Below are positions 26,898 to 38,338 of a stretch of 61,635 nt of DNA, piece after piece. Both the position numbers and the translations under genes were made by a program. Origin of the DNA: Burkholderiales bacterium (GTDB lineage Bacteria > Pseudomonadota > Gammaproteobacteria > Burkholderiales > Burkholderiaceae_C). The notes beneath the pieces are model-generated. The model did no database searches. It was not told the DNA's origin and saw only the letters and a list, made by a program, of their open reading frames with translations. The number at the start of each line of letters is the position of its first letter. The first letter of the stretch is position 1. The stretch lies in assembly GCA_017302655.1 (NCBI GenBank), contig JAFLDE010000019.1:1-61635 (forward strand), in the 5' to 3' direction.

Positions 26898-28706
26898 ATG
26901 GATCACATCCGCAACTTCTCCATCATTGCCCATATCGACCACGGCAAGAGCACGCTGGCCGATCGACTCATCCAACGCTGTGGGGGCTTGGCCGACCGCG
27001 AGATGGAGGCCCAGGTGCTCGACTCGATGGACATCGAGCGCGAGCGCGGCATCACCATCAAGGCCCAAACGGCAGCGCTTCAGTACAAGGCGCGCAATGG
27101 CAGGGTCTACAACCTGAACCTCATCGACACGCCTGGGCATGTCGACTTCAGTTACGAGGTGAGCCGCAGCTTGAGCGCCTGCGAGGGCGCGCTGTTGGTG
27201 GTGGACGCCAGCCAGGGCGTCGAAGCGCAGACGGTGGCCAACTGCTACACCGCGCTCGACCTGGGCGTGGAAGTGGTGCCGGTGCTGAACAAGATGGATC
27301 TGCCGCAGGCCGATCCTGACAACGCCAAGGCCGAGATCGAAGATGTGATCGGCATCGATGCTTCGGCTGCCATTCCATGTTCCGCCAAGAGCGGCATGGG
27401 CATCGACGACATCCTGGAGGCGGTCATCGAGCGCATGCCGCCGCCGCGTGGCCAGGTCGAGGCGCCTTTGCGCGCGATGATCATCGATAGCTGGTTCGAC
27501 AATTACGTCGGCGTGGTGATGCTGGTCCGTGTGGTGGACGGCACGCTCAAGAAGAACGAGCGCATCCGCATGATGGCCACCAACGCCGTCTATCCGGCCG
27601 ACCAGCTCGGCGTCTTCACGCCCAAGAGCGAGCAGCGTGAGCAGTTGAATGCCGGTGAGGTCGGGTTCGTCATCGCCGGCATCAAGGAGTTGGCAGCGGC
27701 CAAAGTGGGCGACACCATCACGCTGGAAAAGAAGCTGCCGAACAACCTAGGCCCTGCCTCGGAGCCTTTGCCTGGCTTCAAGGAAATCCAGCCCCAGGTG
27801 TTCGCCGGGCTCTACCCCACCGAGGCCAGTGAGTACGACTCCTTGCGAGATGCGCTGGAAAAACTCCAGTTGAACGACAGCAGCCTGCGCTTCGAGCCTG
27901 AGGTCAGCCAAGCGCTTGGATTCGGCTTCCGCTGCGGCTTCCTGGGCCTGCTGCACATGGAGATCGTGCAGGAACGCCTGGAGCGCGAGTTCGATCAGGA
28001 TCTCATCACCACGGCCCCCTCGGTGGTCTACGAAGTCGTGACCGGCGACGGCACGGTGCTTGAAGTGGAAAACCCGAGCAAGATGCCTGAGCCAGGCAAG
28101 ATTGAGGAGATCCGCGAGCCCATCGTCACCGTGCACCTGTACCAGCCGCAGGAGTATGTGGGCGCGGTGATGACGCTGGCCAACCAGAAGCGTGGCGTGC
28201 AGATCCAGATGAGCTATCACGGCCGTCAGGTGCATCTGACCTACGAAATGCCGCTGGCCGAGATCGTGCTCGACTTCTTCGACAAGCTGAAGTCCGTGAG
28301 CCGCGGTTACGCCTCCATGGACTACGAGTTCAAGGAGTACCGCGCGTCCGACGTGGTCAAGGTAGACATGCTGATCAACGGCGACCGGATCGACGCGCTG
28401 GCCATCATCGTGCACCGCACCCAAAGCCAGTTCCGCGGCCGCCAGGTGGCCGCAAAGATGCGCGAGATCATTCCGCGGCAGATGTACGACGTGTCCATCC
28501 AGGCCGCGATCGGCGTGAAGATCATTGCGCGCGAGGACATCAAGGCGCTGCGCAAGAACGTCATTGCCAAGTGCTACGGCGGCGACATCACGCGCAAGCG
28601 CAAGCTGCTGGAGAAGCAGAAGGCGGGCAAGAAACGCATGAAGCAGATCGGTACCGTTGAAGTTCCCCAAGAGGCCTTCCTGGCCATCCTGCAGGTCGAA
28701 GAATGA
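26898..28706 (+). CDS. lepA: Translation elongation factor 4 (LepA)
   Basis: 602 aa from ATG 26898; the 20-codon upstream extension is not conserved in the family. [21 protein letters not shown] supplies the P-loop, with [23 protein letters not shown] and NKMDLP as G2-G4. The C-terminal [21 protein letters not shown] is the LepA-specific tail. The protein is a ribosome-dependent GTPase. lepB overlaps its 3' end by 4 bp, the standard lepA-lepB operon. Confidence 0.98.
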   Translation: MDHIRNFSIIAHIDHGKSTLADRLIQRCGGLADREMEAQVLDSMDIERERGITIKAQTAALQYKARNGRVYNLNLIDTPGHVDFSYEVSRSLSACEGALLVVDASQGVEAQTVANCYTALDLGVEVVPVLNKMDLPQADPDNAKAEIEDVIGIDASAAIPCSAKSGMGIDDILEAVIERMPPPRGQVEAPLRAMIIDSWFDNYVGVVMLVRVVDGTLKKNERIRMMATNAVYPADQLGVFTPKSEQREQLNAGEVGFVIAGIKELAAAKVGDTITLEKKLPNNLGPASEPLPGFKEIQPQVFAGLYPTEASEYDSLRDALEKLQLNDSSLRFEPEVSQALGFGFRCGFLGLLHMEIVQERLEREFDQDLITTAPSVVYEVVTGDGTVLEVENPSKMPEPGKIEEIREPIVTVHLYQPQEYVGAVMTLANQKRGVQIQMSYHGRQVHLTYEMPLAEIVLDFFDKLKSVSRGYASMDYEFKEYRASDVVKVDMLINGDRIDALAIIVHRTQSQFRGRQVAAKMREIIPRQMYDVSIQAAIGVKIIAREDIKALRKNVIAKCYGGDITRKRKLLEKQKAGKKRMKQIGTVEVPQEAFLAILQVEE

Positions 28707-29728
28707 GCTCCATGATGTCCACCCCTCCCGCAGCCCACAACGACTCGGCGCTGCACACCGGCCTGGCCACGCTGACCGGCGTCCTCTACGCGGCGTTGGT
28801 CGTCTATCTCGGCGGCTGGTTCTTCAACCAGTGGATCGGCAACTTCTCGCTGCTGCTTTTTCTGATGTCCGCCATCACCGGCGTGTACTGGCTGGGCGAG
28901 CGTTTCAAGTTCGAGCCGGCGCGCATCGCCGCTGCGCATGCGCTGGTACGCGAGGACCAGGAACGCCGCGAACGCCTGAAGGCCCAAGGCATTCCGCAGG
29001 TGGACGGAGAAGTCGAAAAGGCGCGACAGGCCATCCTGCGTCAGCCTTGGTGGCTGGATTGGACGGCCGGCCTCTTCCCGGTGATCCTGCTGGTCTTCGT
29101 ACTGCGGAGCTTCCTCTTCGAGCCCTTCCGCATCCCCTCGGGCTCCATGATCCCGACGCTTTACATCGGTGATCTCATCCTGGTGAACAAGTTCCACTAT
29201 GGCGTCCGGCTGCCGGTGATCAACAAGAAGATCATCAGCAACCATGAAGTGAAGCGCGGCGACGTGATGGTGTTCCGCTACCCGCTGGACAAGCGCCAGG
29301 ACTACATCAAGCGCATCGTCGGCCTGCCGGGTGACGAGATCAGCTGGCGCAACCAGCGCCTGTTCTTGAATGGCCAAGAAGTCCCGACCACGGCCGAAGG
29401 CCCGAAGTTCGAGCCCGATCGCATGATCTTCGTGCCGCAGTTCAAGGAGAAGCTGGGCGACGTTGAGCACATCATGATGGTCGATCGCGAGCGCGGCAGC
29501 TTCTTCCCGGGGGTGCCGCAGTTCGCCATGAGCGAGCATTGCCGCTACACCGTCGAGTCGGTGACCTGCAAGGTGCCGGCCGGCCACTACTACGGCATGG
29601 GCGACAACCGCGACAACTCGGGCGATAGCCGGCTCTGGGGCTTCATCCCTGACGAGAACATCGTCGGCAAGGCCGTGTTCATCTGGATGAACTTCAGCCA
29701 ACCCAGCCGCATTGGCAGCTTTCGCTGA
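28703..29728 (+). CDS. lepB: Signal peptidase I
   Basis: 341 aa. Two N-terminal membrane helices (about residues 22-42 and 47-65), then a helix at 122-138 just before the catalytic domain. Ser148 in PSGSMIPTL is the nucleophile and Lys203 in [11 protein letters not shown] is the general base. [11 protein letters not shown] is the conserved box E. It cleaves Sec/Tat signal peptides at the periplasmic face of the inner membrane. ATG 28703 overlaps lepA; an alternative ATG lies 9 bp downstream. Confidence 0.97.
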   Translation: MSSMMSTPPAAHNDSALHTGLATLTGVLYAALVVYLGGWFFNQWIGNFSLLLFLMSAITGVYWLGERFKFEPARIAAAHALVREDQERRERLKAQGIPQVDGEVEKARQAILRQPWWLDWTAGLFPVILLVFVLRSFLFEPFRIPSGSMIPTLYIGDLILVNKFHYGVRLPVINKKIISNHEVKRGDVMVFRYPLDKRQDYIKRIVGLPGDEISWRNQRLFLNGQEVPTTAEGPKFEPDRMIFVPQFKEKLGDVEHIMMVDRERGSFFPGVPQFAMSEHCRYTVESVTCKVPAGHYYGMGDNRDNSGDSRLWGFIPDENIVGKAVFIWMNFSQPSRIGSFR

Positions 29729-29742
29729 GTAAAGTTCGGCGC

Positions 29743-30123
29743 ATGTCCCGTCGCGGAGTCGCACCCATGCCCCAGCCCGCCCGCCGCCAGCGCGGCCTGT
29801 CTCTGCTTGGCCTGCTTTTCTGGGGGGCCTTGATTGCCATGGCTGCGGTCGTCGGCGCCAAGGTCACCCCGACGGTGATGGAGTACTACACCATCAAGCG
29901 CGCCGTCGACACGATTGCACGAGGCAACCCGGCCACCGTGGCGCAGGCCAAGGGGGAGTTCGAGCGCATCAAGCAAGTCGAGTATTCGATTCAGCTCTCC
30001 GGCAACGACCTGGAAGTCACCAAGGTGAACGACCGCGTGAAGATCCACTTCGCTTACTCGCGCGAGGTAGCACTGGGCGGTCCGGTCTACCTGTTGCTGA
30101 AGTACGAAGGGCAGTCCAACTGA
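29743..30123 (+). CDS. DUF4845 membrane-anchored protein
   Basis: 126 aa. A basic N-terminus (PQPARRQRGLSLLG) and one hydrophobic helix (GLLFWGALIAMAAVVGAKV) resemble a pilin-like or type II anchor, followed by VTPTVMEYYTIKRAVD. DUF4845 proteins sit between lepB and rnc throughout the Betaproteobacteria; function unknown. A TAAAGT hexamer at 29730-29735 lies 7 nt before the ATG, so a leaderless transcript is possible. The 3' end overlaps the probable rnc start. Confidence 0.85.
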   Translation: MSRRGVAPMPQPARRQRGLSLLGLLFWGALIAMAAVVGAKVTPTVMEYYTIKRAVDTIARGNPATVAQAKGEFERIKQVEYSIQLSGNDLEVTKVNDRVKIHFAYSREVALGGPVYLLLKYEGQSN

Positions 30124-30803
30124 ATCCGGCCGACCTGGAAGCAGGGCTGGGCCACCGCTTCAGCACGCCCACCTTGCTGCGCCGTGCGCTCACGCACCGC
30201 AGCCATGGTCAGGACCACAACGAGCGCCTGGAATTCCTGGGTGACGCGGTCCTGAACCTGGTGGTCTCGCAGCTTCTCTATACCCATCAGCCGCGTGCCA
30301 GTGAAGGCGAACTCAGCCGCATGCGCGCGCATCTGGTGCGTGAAGAGAGCCTGCACCGCCTGGCCCTCCAGCTCGGGTTACCTGCCCATCTGCGCCTGAG
30401 CGAAGGGGAAGCCCGCAGCGGCGGTGCGCAGCGCGCCTCAATCCTGGCCGATGCGCTCGAAGCCCTGTTCGGTGCCGTGCACCTGGACGCTGGTTTTGCC
30501 GCCGCCGCCGCCGTCGTCGAACGCCTATTCCTGCCCCTGGTGCAGGGTCAGCACGACGATGCCCGCTGGGACAAGGACGCCAAGACTGCGCTGCAGGAAT
30601 GGTTGCAGGCACGCCGCCACCCGCTGCCGCACTACCGCATCGCCGCCACCAGCGGCCAGGCGCATGCGCAGCATTTCGAGGTCGAGTGCTCGGTGCCAGC
30701 CTTGTCCTTGACGGCACTTGGCGAGGGCCGTTCGCGCCGCACGGCCGAACAGGCGGCTGCCGCCGCGTTGCTCGCTCAACTGGAGAAGCCTCATGCGGGA
30801 TGA
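30120..30803 (+). CDS. rnc: Ribonuclease III
   Basis: The conserved N-terminus ([25 protein letters not shown]) requires codons upstream of the first TTG at 30174. The only plausible initiator is CTG at 30120, which overlaps the DUF4845 stop as CTGA. 227 aa from there. [17 protein letters not shown] is the RNase III signature with the catalytic acidic residues. A double-stranded RNA-binding domain occupies roughly residues 155-225. It processes rRNA precursors and structured RNAs. It overlaps era by 11 bp, the usual rnc-era arrangement. Confidence 0.93.
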   Translation: MNPADLEAGLGHRFSTPTLLRRALTHRSHGQDHNERLEFLGDAVLNLVVSQLLYTHQPRASEGELSRMRAHLVREESLHRLALQLGLPAHLRLSEGEARSGGAQRASILADALEALFGAVHLDAGFAAAAAVVERLFLPLVQGQHDDARWDKDAKTALQEWLQARRHPLPHYRIAATSGQAHAQHFEVECSVPALSLTALGEGRSRRTAEQAAAAALLAQLEKPHAG

Positions 30804-31743
30804 ATCCGCCCCCCCCGTCCCCACGCGCTGCGGCCTCATCGCCATCGTGGGCCGGCCCAACGTCGGCAAGTCCACGCTGCTCAATGCGCTGGTGGGGCAG
30901 AAGGTCTCCATCACCAGCAAGAAGGCGCAGACCACTCGCCACCGCATCACTGGCGTGCGCACCGTCGAGGCCAACCAGTTCGTCTTCGTCGACACCCCGG
31001 GCTTCCAGACCCGACACGGCAACGCGCTGAACCGCAACCTCAACCGCACCGTGACCGCTGCGTTGGCCGATGTGGACCTGGTGCTGCTGGTTGTCGAGGC
31101 CGGCAAGTTCGGTCTGGACGACGCCAAGGTCCTCAGCCTGCTGCCCAAGGACAAGCCCGCCGTGCTGGTGGCCAACAAACTCGACGCCATCCACCGCCGG
31201 GCCGACCTGCTGCCCTGGCTCAAGGGCATGCAGGAACGCCATCCCTTCGCCGAGTTCGTGCCCCTGTCGGCCAAGAAGGCGGCCGACGTCGAGCGTCTCT
31301 TCGCCATCCTGGCGCCGCACCTGCCCGAGCAGGAATGGTTCTTCGAGGAAGACGCGTTGACCGACCGCAGCGAGCGCTTCCTGGCCAGCGAATTGATCCG
31401 CGAGAAGCTGTTCCGCCTGACGGGCGACGAACTGCCCTACAGCTGCACGGTGGTCATCGACAAATGGGACGAGGAGAGTGCGCAGGCATCGGCTGCTTCG
31501 GACTTCCCTGCGCTGCCGAAGCCCGCGTTGCGACGCATTGCCGCCACCATCGTGGTGGAGCGCGACGCCCACAAGGGTATGGTCATCGGCGAAGGGGGCG
31601 AGCGACTCAAGCGCATCGGCACCGAGGCTCGGCAGGAACTGGAGCGGCTCACCGAGTCCAAGGTCTTCCTGGAACTGTTCGTGAAGGTGCGCTCCGGCTG
31701 GGCCGACAACGAGGAACACCTGCGCTCCTACGGCTACGAGTGA
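30793..31743 (+). CDS. era: GTPase Era
   Basis: 316 aa from ATG 30793, inside the end of rnc. [12 protein letters not shown] (residues 20-31) is the P-loop, then [17 protein letters not shown] and NKLD. A KH domain near the C-terminus includes [19 protein letters not shown]. Era binds the 16S rRNA 3' end and aids 30S assembly. It lies between rnc and recO, as in E. coli. Confidence 0.97.
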   Translation: MRDESAPPVPTRCGLIAIVGRPNVGKSTLLNALVGQKVSITSKKAQTTRHRITGVRTVEANQFVFVDTPGFQTRHGNALNRNLNRTVTAALADVDLVLLVVEAGKFGLDDAKVLSLLPKDKPAVLVANKLDAIHRRADLLPWLKGMQERHPFAEFVPLSAKKAADVERLFAILAPHLPEQEWFFEEDALTDRSERFLASELIREKLFRLTGDELPYSCTVVIDKWDEESAQASAASDFPALPKPALRRIAATIVVERDAHKGMVIGEGGERLKRIGTEARQELERLTESKVFLELFVKVRSGWADNEEHLRSYGYE

Positions 31744-31750
31744 GAGCCGC

Positions 31751-32511
31751 GTGAGGACACCGCAGGGCCTCAACGCCTACATCCTGCACGCCTGGGACTG
31801 GCGCGAGTCCAGCCTCATCCTCGATGCCTTCACGCGCGAGCAGGGTCGCATCGCCCTGGTCGCCAAAGGCGCCAAGCGGCCCACGAGCAGCCTGCGCGCG
31901 GTGCTCCTGCCCATGCAGCGCCTGCACCTGCAGCTCACCAAGAGCAAGACGCAGATGGAGGAGGGCGCCGCCGAGGTGCACACCCTGCGCCACGCCGAAT
32001 GGCAGGCCGCGCACCCGCTGCCGCGAGAGGGCGCGCTGCTGGCCGCCTACTACCTCAACGAGCTCCTCATGCGCCTGCTGCCGCGCGGCGAGGCGCATTC
32101 GCGCCTGTTCGACGCCTACGCACAGGCTCTGCATGGTCTGGCCCTCAGCCCCGGCGCGCCCGAAGCGTGGTTGCGCGCCTTTGAGCTGGCGCTGCTGGCC
32201 GAGTTGGGCTGGCTGCCGCAATTGGGCGAGGACAGCCTGCAGCAGGCGCCGCTGCAGGCGGGGCGCCGCTACCAGCTCTCGCCCGAACTGGGCTTGGTGC
32301 CCAGCACCGAAGGGCAGGGCCTGCTCGCACAGAGTTGGTTGCTCATCGAGCAGAACCAGTCGCAGAGCCTCGCCACGCAGGCGCAAGGCCTGCTGCAGCT
32401 GAGCGACCGTGCCCAGCTCAAGGCCGTGCTGCGCGTGGTGCTCCACTACCATTTGGGCCACCAGCCGCTGCGCAGTCGCGCCGTGCTGCACCAGGCCCAC
32501 GATCTGCTCGC

Positions 32512-32515
<4 letters not shown>
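31751..32515 (+). CDS. recO: DNA repair protein RecO
   Basis: 254 aa, GTG start 7 bp after era. N-terminal [21 protein letters not shown] and [16 protein letters not shown] match the OB-fold of RecO. A helical C-terminal part includes [11 protein letters not shown]. No zinc-finger cysteines, as is usual in proteobacterial RecO. It helps RecR load RecA on SSB-coated DNA. The stop overlaps the pdxJ start (GTGA). Confidence 0.94.
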
Positions 32516-33288
<773 letters not shown>

Positions 33289-33299
33289 ACGCTGCGCCC

Positions 33300-33716
33300 A
33301 TGCCTGAGCTCGTCGGCCTGGGCACCGACCTGTGCGAGATCGCCCGCATCGCCGAGGTGCTGGGGCGGCACGGCGAGCGCTTTGCCAAGCGCGTGCTCGG
33401 CCCGGCTGAGCTGCTGCTCTTTCACCAGCGGCGCGCGCGCCACGAAGCGCGCGGCATCGCCTTCCTGGCCACCCGCTTCGCCGCCAAGGAAGCCTTCAGC
33501 AAGGCCCTGGGCACTGGCATGCGTCAGCCCATGAGCTGGCGCGTCTGCGAGATCCTGCCCGACGCCAGCGGCAAGCCGGTGGTGCGCGCGCATGGCGCGC
33601 TAGCCGCCTACCTGGCCGAGCGCCGGCTCACGGCCCTGGTCAGCGTCACCGACGAACGCGGCATGGTCGCCGCCACCGTGTTGCTCCAACAAGAAAGGGA
33701 TCCACCCCATGCTTGA
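33300..33716 (+). CDS. acpS: Holo-ACP synthase
   Basis: 138 aa. VGLGTDLCEIARI near the start carries the Mg-binding Asp. FLATRFAAKEAFSKALGTG gives the catalytic Glu/Lys motif of 4'-phosphopantetheinyl transferases. It activates AcpP, encoded in the fab cluster. It overlaps nagZ by 8 bp. Confidence 0.96.
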   Translation: MPELVGLGTDLCEIARIAEVLGRHGERFAKRVLGPAELLLFHQRRARHEARGIAFLATRFAAKEAFSKALGTGMRQPMSWRVCEILPDASGKPVVRAHGALAAYLAERRLTALVSVTDERGMVAATVLLQQERDPPHA

Positions 33717-34779
33717 AGCCACCCCACATTGCCCCGTCGTGCTCGACGTGGCCGGCACCACGCTCGACGCCAACGACCGCCACCGCCTCAAGCACCCGCT
33801 CACCGGCGGCCTCATCCTTTTCGCGCGCAACTTCGAAAGTCGCGCCCAGCTCACCGCGCTCACAGCCGAGATCAAGACCCTGCGCCCCGATGTGCTCATT
33901 GCCGTGGACCACGAGGGCGGCCGCGTGCAGCGCTTCCAGACCGATGGCTTCACCCATCTGCCGCCCATGCGCCGCCTCGGTGAACTGTGGATGCAGGACG
34001 CCATGGCCGCGCTAGCCGCCGCCCGCGCCTGCGGCTACGTGCTCGGTGCCGAGTTGCGCGCCTGCGGTGTGGACTTCTCCTTCACCCCCGTGCTCGACCT
34101 CGACCACGGCCCGTCCGCGGTGATCGGCACCCGCGCCTTCCACCGCGATGCACGCGTGGTCAGCCTGCTCGCCCAGAGCCTGATGCACGGCCTGCTGCAG
34201 GCCGGCATGCAGGGCTGCGGCAAGCACTTCCCCGGCCATGGCCATGTGGCCGCCGACAGCCACCATGAGATTCCGGTGGATCGGCGCAGCCTGAAAGCCC
34301 TGCTGGCCGACGACGCCGCACCTTACCGGTGGCTCTCCGGTGTGATGGCCTCGGTGATGCCGGCGCACGTCATCTACCCCAAGGTGGACAGCCGGCCGGC
34401 AGGCTTCTCGCGCGTCTGGTTGCAGGACATCCTGCGCGGCCGCCTGGGCTACGGCGGCGCGATCTTCTCTGACGATCTTTCCATGGCCGGCGCGCGGCAG
34501 ATCGACGGCCGCGAAGTCTCCCGCACCGACGGGGCGGTGGCCGCGCTGGGCGCTGGCTGCGACCTCGTGCTGCTCTGCAATGAGTCCCTGGTGGCTGAAG
34601 GCGCCGAGATCGATGCTTTGTTGAGCGGCCTGCAAGCCGCCCACGCCAGCGGCCTGTGGACGCCCAGCAGCGACAGCGAGGCCCGTCGTCAAGCCTTGTT
34701 GCCAGCCACCGAGCCGCTGGCCTGGGACGAGCTGATGCACCAGGGCGCCTACCTGCAGGCCTTGGAGCAACTGCCCTGA
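33709..34779 (+). CDS. nagZ: Beta-N-acetylhexosaminidase NagZ
   Basis: 356 aa, glycoside hydrolase family 3. AVDHEGGRVQRF near residue 65, KHFPGHG (172-178, catalytic-loop His) and FSDDLSMAGA (nucleophile Asp) are the diagnostic motifs. There is no signal peptide, so it works in the cytoplasm on GlcNAc-anhydroMurNAc peptides from cell-wall recycling. It is last in the recO-pdxJ-acpS-nagZ chain; the LacI regulator follows closely. Confidence 0.95.
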   Translation: MLEATPHCPVVLDVAGTTLDANDRHRLKHPLTGGLILFARNFESRAQLTALTAEIKTLRPDVLIAVDHEGGRVQRFQTDGFTHLPPMRRLGELWMQDAMAALAAARACGYVLGAELRACGVDFSFTPVLDLDHGPSAVIGTRAFHRDARVVSLLAQSLMHGLLQAGMQGCGKHFPGHGHVAADSHHEIPVDRRSLKALLADDAAPYRWLSGVMASVMPAHVIYPKVDSRPAGFSRVWLQDILRGRLGYGGAIFSDDLSMAGARQIDGREVSRTDGAVAALGAGCDLVLLCNESLVAEGAEIDALLSGLQAAHASGLWTPSSDSEARRQALLPATEPLAWDELMHQGAYLQALEQLP

Positions 34780-34814
34780 GCACAGGCAAGTCGGGCAGGG
34801 CAGGCCGGCTGCAG

Positions 34815-35810
34815 ATGGCCGACCTGGCCCGAATGGCCGGCGTGAGCACGGCCACGGTGAGCCGTGCCCTGGCGGATAGCCCGCTCATCAATGCCCAGAC
34901 GCGGCAGCGCATCCAAGCACTTGCGCGAGAGCACCACTACGCCATCAACCAGGGCGCTCGCAACCTGCGCACCCAGCGCAACCAGACCATCGCCGTCGTC
35001 GTGCCCTACGAGCAAGCCGCGCACCAGCAACTCAGCGACCCGTTCTTCCTGGCCATGATCGGCGCCCTGGCCGACGCCATGACCGGGCGCGGGCACGACA
35101 TGCTGCTCAACCGCCTGGATGCCGCCGACCTGGAACGCATGGCCGACCTGGTGCACACCGGCCGGGCCATGGGCATCGTGCTCATCGGCCAGTGGCACCA
35201 CCACGAGCGGCTCAATGCCCTCGCCGACACCGGCCTGCCGATGGTCGTCTGGGGCGCGGACATGGGCCCTGGGCAGCGCTACGCCAGCGTCGGTGGCGAC
35301 AACCGTGCCGGCGGCCGCCTGGCTTGCGAGCACCTGCTCTCGCTCGGTCGTTCGCGCATCGTCTTCCTGGGCGACCCCGAGCTCCCCGAGGTGGCGCAGC
35401 GCTGGCAGGGACATTGCGACGCGCTCGCCGAGGCCGGTCTCAAGCCCGATCCCCGCTTGCTGCTTTCGGTGCCGTTCGACACGCGCCGCGCGGCGCAGGC
35501 GCTCAGCGCGCTTTGCGATAGCGGCGTGGCCTTCGATGCCGTCCAGGCCAGCTCCGACCTGCTGGCCTTGACCAGCATCCAGGTGCTGCGCCCGCGCGGC
35601 TTGCGCGTGCCGGCCGATGTGGCCGTGATCGGCTACGACGACATGCCGCTTTCTGCGCTCGCCAACCCGCCGCTGTCCAGCATCCACCAGCCGGTCCCGC
35701 AGGCCGGCCAGGTGCTGGTCGAGAGCTTGTTGGCCCTGCTGGCCGGCGAGACGGTGCCCCATCACACGCTGCCGGTGCACCTGGTTCAGCGGCGTTCCAC
35801 GGAACCCTGA
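34815..35810 (+). CDS. LacI-family regulator of the sucrose locus
   Basis: 331 aa from ATG 34815; a CTG overlapping the nagZ stop is a less likely alternative. The N-terminal helix-turn-helix is MADLARMAGVSTATVSRALADSPLI with the LacI hinge following. The periplasmic-binding-like effector domain includes GRLACEHLLSLGRSRIVFLGD and VIGYDDMPLSALANPPLSS. It precedes a perfect LacI-type operator and the receptor/transporter/sucrose phosphorylase operon. The likely inducer is sucrose or a derivative (inference). The arrangement recalls suxR in the Xanthomonas sucrose locus. Confidence 0.9.
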   Translation: MADLARMAGVSTATVSRALADSPLINAQTRQRIQALAREHHYAINQGARNLRTQRNQTIAVVVPYEQAAHQQLSDPFFLAMIGALADAMTGRGHDMLLNRLDAADLERMADLVHTGRAMGIVLIGQWHHHERLNALADTGLPMVVWGADMGPGQRYASVGGDNRAGGRLACEHLLSLGRSRIVFLGDPELPEVAQRWQGHCDALAEAGLKPDPRLLLSVPFDTRRAAQALSALCDSGVAFDAVQASSDLLALTSIQVLRPRGLRVPADVAVIGYDDMPLSALANPPLSSIHQPVPQAGQVLVESLLALLAGETVPHHTLPVHLVQRRSTEP

Positions 35811-35873
35811 GCCTCAGCCGAACCATCGAGGCCCGTGGCGATGGCAAGCCGCATGGCTCCGTGTTTGCCCTAA

Positions 35874-35887
35874 TGCAATCGATTGCA
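35874..35887. promoter_or_regulatory. LacI-family operator, perfect 14-bp palindrome
   Basis: TGCAATCGATTGCA is a perfect palindrome and fits the LacI-family half-site pattern TGnAAn-CG-nTTnCA. It lies 64 bp after the regulator's stop and about 97 bp before the TonB-receptor start, where it would repress the sucrose operon. A good sigma-70 hexamer pair was not obvious beside it. Confidence 0.8.
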
Positions 35888-35983
35888 ATCGCGCCAAGAA
35901 TCGCACCCCAAGCAGCACCGCCCCGAATTTCTTTGCTGCGCCACCAGCTCGCCCCACCGCCCCACCGCCCCCGGAGACCCCCG

Positions 35984-38326
35984 ATGAACCGCTCGCGCCG
36001 CCCCGCCTCCCCCCTTCAACCCTTGGCCCTGGCCACCCTGCTGATGCTGGGTGGCGCAGTTGGCGCGCAGACGTCCGCCGCTGACGAATCCAAGCCGGAA
36101 GAGAAGGGCACCTCGCTGAAGCTGGATGCGGTGGTGGTCACCGGCACCACGGCCAGCCGCAGCAAGATGCTGCAGTCGGTCTCGGTGTCCAGCGTGAACA
36201 GCGAGTCGATCGCCAAGAGCGGTGCGGCCAGCGCCGCCGAGGTGCTGCGCAACGTGCCCGGCCTGCGTGCCGAAAGCAGCGGCGGTGAAGGCAACGCCAA
36301 CATGACCGTGCGCGGTGCGCCCATCAGTGCCGGCGGCTCGCGCTACCTTCAGCTGCAGGAAGACGGCTTGCCCGTCCTGCTCATCGGTGACGTGAGCTTC
36401 GCCACGGCCGACCAGTTCGTGCGCGCCGACGGCATGGTGGACAGCATCCAGGTGGTGCGCGGCGGCTCCGCCGGCACCACGGCCACCAACTCGCCGGCCG
36501 GCATCGTCAACTTCCTCAGCAAGACCGGCCGCCAGGCCGGTGGCTCCGTGGCGCTCAGCGCAGGACTCGACCACGAGCAGGCCCGGCTGGACTTCGATGC
36601 CGGCGGCAAGATCAGCGACAGCCTGCGCTACCAGATCGCCGGCTTCTACCGCCTGGGCGAAGGCCCGAGGAACACCAATGTGAGCACCGAAGACGGCGGC
36701 CAGGTTCGGATGAACCTGACGCACAGCTTCAAGGGCGGCTACCTGCGTTTCCACTTCAAGGCGCTCGACGACCAGACGCCGACCTACCTGCCGGTGCCGG
36801 TGCGGCTGAATGGCAACCGCATCGAGCAACTGCCGGGCATCGACCCGCGCACCGCCTTCTTCATCAACAGCAACCTGGCGCAGGACACCGTGCGCGACCG
36901 CAACGGCAACGCGGTGACCACCCAGCCAGGCGATGGCCTGCAGATCAAGAGCACCGCATTCGGCGTCGAGCTGCAGGCCGACGTCGGCGACGGCTTCTCC
37001 GTCAACAGCAAGTTCCGCGCGGCGAACAACAGCGGTCGCTTCATCGGCGCCTTCCCGGCCGGCAGCGCCCCCACGGCGGCCGCCAACGGTGCCAACCGCT
37101 ACACGGGCAGCACACCGGTGTTCTCCATGCACCTCTTCAACACCTCGCTGGACGACATGGGCAATGCCTTCAGCGACACCCGCCTGGCCAAAGCCTGGGA
37201 CCTGGGTGGCGGGCAGAAGCTGACCGGCACGGCGGGCCTCTTCTGGGGCAAGCAGGCGGTGGCGCAGACCTGGTACTGGAACCGCTACAACGTCGAACTG
37301 AAGGGCGACGGCGCCCGCATCCTGGACAACGCCGGCAACCCGAGCACCGTGCCCGTCGGCCACGCCACCACCACCTGGGGCGGCTGCTGCGTACGCGCCA
37401 TTGACGTGGACCTGACCTCCGTCGCCCCCTACCTGGCGCTGACCTACGACGCCGGTCCGCTCTCGATTGACGGCTCGATTCGCCGTGACCGCCAGCGCGC
37501 CAGCGGCTGGCAGATGTTCGACAACGCCCCCGCCGCCGACGGCAGCTTCACCGGCTGGGACCTCGCAAGCCGCAACAACGTGGCCTACAAGGCCAGCAAC
37601 AGCAGCTACTCGCTGGGCGCCAATTACCGCCTGAGCGGCGACATGGCAGCCTTCGCTCGCATCAGCAAGGGCAACAGCTACGCCAGCCCCGACCGCATCA
37701 TCTGGGACGGCGACGTGGCGGCTGGTCGCACCCCCTACCCGGTCAACGAGCTCAAGCAGTTCGAGGCCGGCCTCAAGGTGCGAGATGGCGGGTTCAACGG
37801 CTTCTTCACCTTCTTCGACGCCAAGACCAACGAAGACGGCGGCTTTGAAGTGACCACGCGCAGCTACCTGAAGGACAAGTACCACGCCCGCGGCATCGAG
37901 GCCGAGGTGAGCTACGCGATGGGCGCGTTCTCGCTGACCGCTGGCGCCACCTGGACGAACGCGAAGATCAAGAGCGGCGCGAACAACGGCAAGACGCCCC
38001 GCCGCCAGGCCGACTTCGTCTACCAGCTGACGCCCAGCTACGCGTTGGGTGACGCCCTGGAGTTCGGTGCCAGCATCGTCGGCACCACCAAGAGCTACGC
38101 GCAGAACGACAACCAGGTGGTGCTGCCGGCCTACTTCGTGGTGAACCCCTACGTGACCTACAACGTGAGCGCCAAGCTGCAACTGCAGCTCAGCGTGAAC
38201 AACGCCTTCAACAAGCTCGCCTACACCGAGGCGGAAGGCCAGGGCAATCTGGAAGCCAACCCGCTCTATGTGGCGCGTGCGCTGAACGGCCGCGCCGCCA
38301 AGGCCACGCTGAGGTACAGCTTCTGA
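35984..38326 (+). CDS. TonB-dependent outer-membrane receptor, probably for sucrose
   Basis: 780 aa from ATG 35984, which opens a signal peptide (LQPLALATLLMLGGAVGAQ). LDAVVVTGT near residue 47 is the TonB-box-like region. A plug domain (about 60-190, NVPGLRAESSGGEGNANMTVRG) and a beta-barrel ending in aromatic Phe (TLRYSF) follow. Specificity is inferred from position between the LacI regulator/operator and a sugar transporter plus sucrose phosphorylase, as with suxA in Xanthomonas. The very long antisense open frame here is a codon-bias shadow. Confidence 0.92.
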   Translation: MNRSRRPASPLQPLALATLLMLGGAVGAQTSAADESKPEEKGTSLKLDAVVVTGTTASRSKMLQSVSVSSVNSESIAKSGAASAAEVLRNVPGLRAESSGGEGNANMTVRGAPISAGGSRYLQLQEDGLPVLLIGDVSFATADQFVRADGMVDSIQVVRGGSAGTTATNSPAGIVNFLSKTGRQAGGSVALSAGLDHEQARLDFDAGGKISDSLRYQIAGFYRLGEGPRNTNVSTEDGGQVRMNLTHSFKGGYLRFHFKALDDQTPTYLPVPVRLNGNRIEQLPGIDPRTAFFINSNLAQDTVRDRNGNAVTTQPGDGLQIKSTAFGVELQADVGDGFSVNSKFRAANNSGRFIGAFPAGSAPTAAANGANRYTGSTPVFSMHLFNTSLDDMGNAFSDTRLAKAWDLGGGQKLTGTAGLFWGKQAVAQTWYWNRYNVELKGDGARILDNAGNPSTVPVGHATTTWGGCCVRAIDVDLTSVAPYLALTYDAGPLSIDGSIRRDRQRASGWQMFDNAPAADGSFTGWDLASRNNVAYKASNSSYSLGANYRLSGDMAAFARISKGNSYASPDRIIWDGDVAAGRTPYPVNELKQFEAGLKVRDGGFNGFFTFFDAKTNEDGGFEVTTRSYLKDKYHARGIEAEVSYAMGAFSLTAGATWTNAKIKSGANNGKTPRRQADFVYQLTPSYALGDALEFGASIVGTTKSYAQNDNQVVLPAYFVVNPYVTYNVSAKLQLQLSVNNAFNKLAYTEAEGQGNLEANPLYVARALNGRAAKATLRYSF

Positions 38327-38338
38327 GGCAAGCTGCCT

